DNA from: an uncultured bacterium
Lineage (GTDB): Bacteria > Cyanobacteriota > Vampirovibrionia > Gastranaerophilales > Gastranaerophilaceae
Direction: 5' to 3'
Assembly (NCBI GenBank): GCA_902788345.1
Contig: CADAJP010000004.1
Coordinates: 92,116 to 156,115, forward strand
Length of the DNA: 64,000 nucleotides
The translations under genes and the position numbers were made by a program. Under the pieces are notes generated by a model that worked only from the letters and a program-made list of their open reading frames with translations, searched no databases and was not told the origin of the DNA. Shown one piece after another: positions 62,593-64,000 of this stretch (within the stretch, counting starts at the first letter, position 1; each line of letters opens with the position of its first letter).

Positions 62593-62847
62593 ATGGCAAA
62601 AGTTAATGTAAAAGTGTGTTTAGGAACAACTTGTTTTGTAATGGGTTCTTCAAATTTACAGGAATTGTTGGATTTGGTTCCTAAAAAATATGGAGATGAT
62701 GTAGATGTAGCAGGTTCTCCATGCTTGGGTTTATGTTCAATTGATTGGGAATTTTCGAAAGCTCCGTATGTTAAAGTTAATAATGAAGTTATAAAGGAAG
62801 CTACTGTTGAAAAAGTTTTGGCAGCAATTGACAAAGAATTGAAATAG
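62593..62847 (+). CDS. Thioredoxin-like [2Fe-2S] protein, second copy
   Basis: 84 residues from the ATG at 62593, which has the better distance from TAGGAG than the ATG at 62587. Four Cys at C9, C14, C44 and C48, the same pattern as the protein at 59358-59594. It ends the hydrogenase operon and is followed by a terminator. Confidence 0.88.
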   Translation: MAKVNVKVCLGTTCFVMGSSNLQELLDLVPKKYGDDVDVAGSPCLGLCSIDWEFSKAPYVKVNNEVIKEATVEKVLAAIDKELK

Positions 62848-62864
62848 TGGCAAAATGTTTTAAA

Positions 62865-62905
62865 ATAAAGGGTTGTGGATGATTTTCCGCAGCCCTTTAT
62901 TTTTG
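62865..62905 (+). terminator. Terminator of the hydrogenase operon
   Basis: ATAAAGGGTTGTGGA pairs with TCCGCAGCCCTTTAT through a stem with two G-U pairs, then TTTTTG. Confidence 0.85.
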
Positions 62906-63026
62906 TTGATATAAAGAAGATATTAATATTTTCTTCAGGATATAAAGATTATGTAATGAAATCCCAAAATCATTAAAATTTAATTTATAATATGAATGTA
63001 AATGAGATTTGTATGGAGAAAATAAA

Positions 63027-63311
63027 ATGTGTACTTTAAAAGAAGCATTAAACGAATTAGAAAATGTAGATAATACAACAAAAAATAAAGTAGAAAATGA
63101 ATTGGTAAGCATGGGCGCATCTGTAGTACCAAGCCTTGTTGACAAATTGCAGGTTGTAAGAGGTATCAAAAGAGGTGTTGTTGCCATGACATTGATAAGA
63201 ATTGGTGATGCATCTGTTGAATGTTTGAAACAGGCAGCTAAAGATAATGCAGATTTTAAATGGGTTGCTGAATATCTTATCAGAGAAATCAAGGGTTCAA
63301 AAGCAGCATAA
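63027..63311 (+). CDS. Short HEAT-repeat-like protein
   Basis: 94 residues from the ATG at 63027, with GGAG about 8 nt upstream; an earlier ATG at 63009 lacks one. Helical pairs such as V-V-P-S-L-V-D-K-L and G-V-V-A-M-T-L-I-R-I-G resemble HEAT repeats. No enzyme motif. Stands alone between the hydrogenase operon and the rRNA genes, with its own terminator. Confidence 0.65.
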   Translation: MCTLKEALNELENVDNTTKNKVENELVSMGASVVPSLVDKLQVVRGIKRGVVAMTLIRIGDASVECLKQAAKDNADFKWVAEYLIREIKGSKAA

Positions 63312-63335
63312 TAAAATTCTAAATATATAAAAATA

Positions 63336-63374
63336 AGAGTTGCAAATACAATTTGTATAGTAACTCTTTTTTTG
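63336..63374 (+). terminator. Terminator after the HEAT-like gene
   Basis: AGAGTT, then AAATACAA with TTTGTAT, and AACTCT form a long hairpin with a small internal loop, followed by TTTTTTT. Confidence 0.8.
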
Positions 63375-63454
63375 TGTCTTAATATTAATATATAACTCTA
63401 AAATGATCTTAATTTTGTATTGTTACGAATTGTTAAGCTTTTAAAAATAAATAC

Positions 63455-63482
63455 TTGCATTAAAAAATTGACGCGATATGAT
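63455..63482 (+). promoter_or_regulatory. Probable rRNA operon promoter
   Basis: TTGCAT (63455-63460), 16 bp, TATGAT (63477-63482). Transcription would start near 63489. A GC-containing stretch (GACGCGA) lies just before the -10 box. Confidence 0.45.
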
Positions 63483-63488
63483 AGAAAA

Positions 63489-63943
63489 GTTCGAAAGGAC
63501 ACTGAATCTTAAAAGATTTATTAAAACCAGAAACTTAGAATTTTATCTAAAAACGTACAGTTTTATTAAAGATTAAGGTAAGTGGAAAGAATAGCAATCA
63601 CCGAAATATCGGTTGATTAGAATCGGTAGCCGGAAAATATAGTTGTTGCCGAATAATTAATACAGAACATTGAAAACAGAATAGCAGTGTGGGCGCATAT
63701 GAAAATATGTGACCATACAAAAAGACGAAACAATACTTGTTAATTTCGAAAACAAATGATTCAGCACGAGCAGAACCACGAGCCTGAAAGGCGAGAGTTC
63801 GACAATTATGTAGAAATGAATATTTTTACTAATTGGAGACGGTGGTGTTTATTGCGAGTGCTAAACGGACAGACACAAAGCGAAAGCTAGTGTTAAAAAA
63901 TGAGTCAAACCTATCTAGATGGTAGGATGGACATAACTTTCTG
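63489..63943 (+). ncRNA. Long leader of the rRNA transcript
   Basis: About 455 nt between the probable promoter and the 16S start contain no open reading frame of note. The second half is less AT-rich than the neighbouring spacers and has many short purine-rich stem-like stretches (for example GCCTGAAAGGC near 63782). No classical boxA was recognised. It probably holds the 5' arm of the RNase III stem that frees 16S rRNA. Confidence 0.5.
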
Positions 63944-64000
63944 ACAATGGAGAGTTTGATCCTGGCTCAGGACGAACGCTGGCGGCGTGCTTCATACATG
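63944..64000 (+). rRNA. rrs: 16S ribosomal RNA (5' end only, runs off the window)
   Basis: The universal 5' sequence AGAGTTTGATCCTGGCTCAG followed by ACGAACGCTGGCGGCGTGC is present. Aligning the GAGTTTGA (63952-63959) to Escherichia coli positions 9-16 puts nucleotide 1 near 63944. The preceding ATGG fits cyanobacterial-type 16S ends. Confidence 0.97.

Noticed and set aside
63740..63790. tRNA-like GTTCGA/GAGTTCGA stretches in the rRNA leader
   Set aside because: No cloverleaf with a 7-bp acceptor and proper anticodon arm could be drawn.

Overview
The window looks like a chromosomal piece of a low-GC, diderm, anaerobic relative of cyanobacteria, most likely the gut clade of Vampirovibrionia/Melainabacteria (Gastranaerophilales type). 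The placement is an inference. It rests on AT-rich DNA, a 16S rRNA start of cyanobacterial type at the right edge, lipid A and outer-membrane genes (lpxK, an MCE/MlaD protein), an anaerobic [FeFe]-hydrogenase sensory operon, and several large lineage-type membrane proteins carrying an F-T/N-G motif. Genes are densely packed on both strands. No phage, IS transposase, tRNA or CRISPR array was seen.

Layout. 1-12.7 kb: mostly minus-strand genes (hemolysin III fragment, CorA, unknown membrane proteins, an internally duplicated HNH protein, an AsmA-like protein) with rnhB on the plus strand. 12.8-18.7 kb: a plus-strand run of RNase Y, YmdB, a PHP phosphoesterase, a pseudopilin-like protein, a LOG protein, a Nudix hydrolase and a HAD phosphatase. 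18.7-25.8 kb: a HEAT-like protein, an orphan BadF-type activator ATPase, YraN, a 20-copy TAQQ-repeat protein, tmk, two PlsC acyltransferases and an aquaporin. 25.8-37 kb: a GlcF-like Fe-S protein, tag, a giant TPR/coiled-coil protein, a two-component pair with tadA, and uvrB. 36.7-46.5 kb: a pilT operon, recF, era, an AMIN-like membrane protein, a solute-binding protein, an alcohol dehydrogenase and a DUF1858 protein. 46.6-51.6 kb: MlaD-like protein, lpxK, nth, an alternative sigma-70 factor and a membrane thioredoxin. 51.8-59.3 kb: two coupled unknown membrane proteins, cysS, a chimeric carboxypeptidase/DUF559 gene, ftsY and a SIMPL protein. 59.3-62.9 kb: a putative H2-sensing operon (2Fe-2S protein, HydS-type hydrogenase with PAS, SpoIIE-type phosphatase, 2Fe-2S protein). 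63.4-64 kb: rRNA promoter, a roughly 450-nt leader and the first 57 nt of 16S rRNA.

The most unusual items: (i) a DUF559 endonuclease domain bounded by inverted GC-rich repeats and sitting in frame inside an M14 carboxypeptidase; (ii) a neat three-way-junction RNA in the leader of RNase Y; (iii) -10 boxes placed 6-7 nt before the ATG of uvrB, recF, tag and era, implying leaderless mRNAs; (iv) a 663-residue protein made of two tandem zinc/HNH modules, one of which has lost its catalytic Asp-His; (v) a paralogous set of lineage-type membrane proteins sharing an F-T-G motif.
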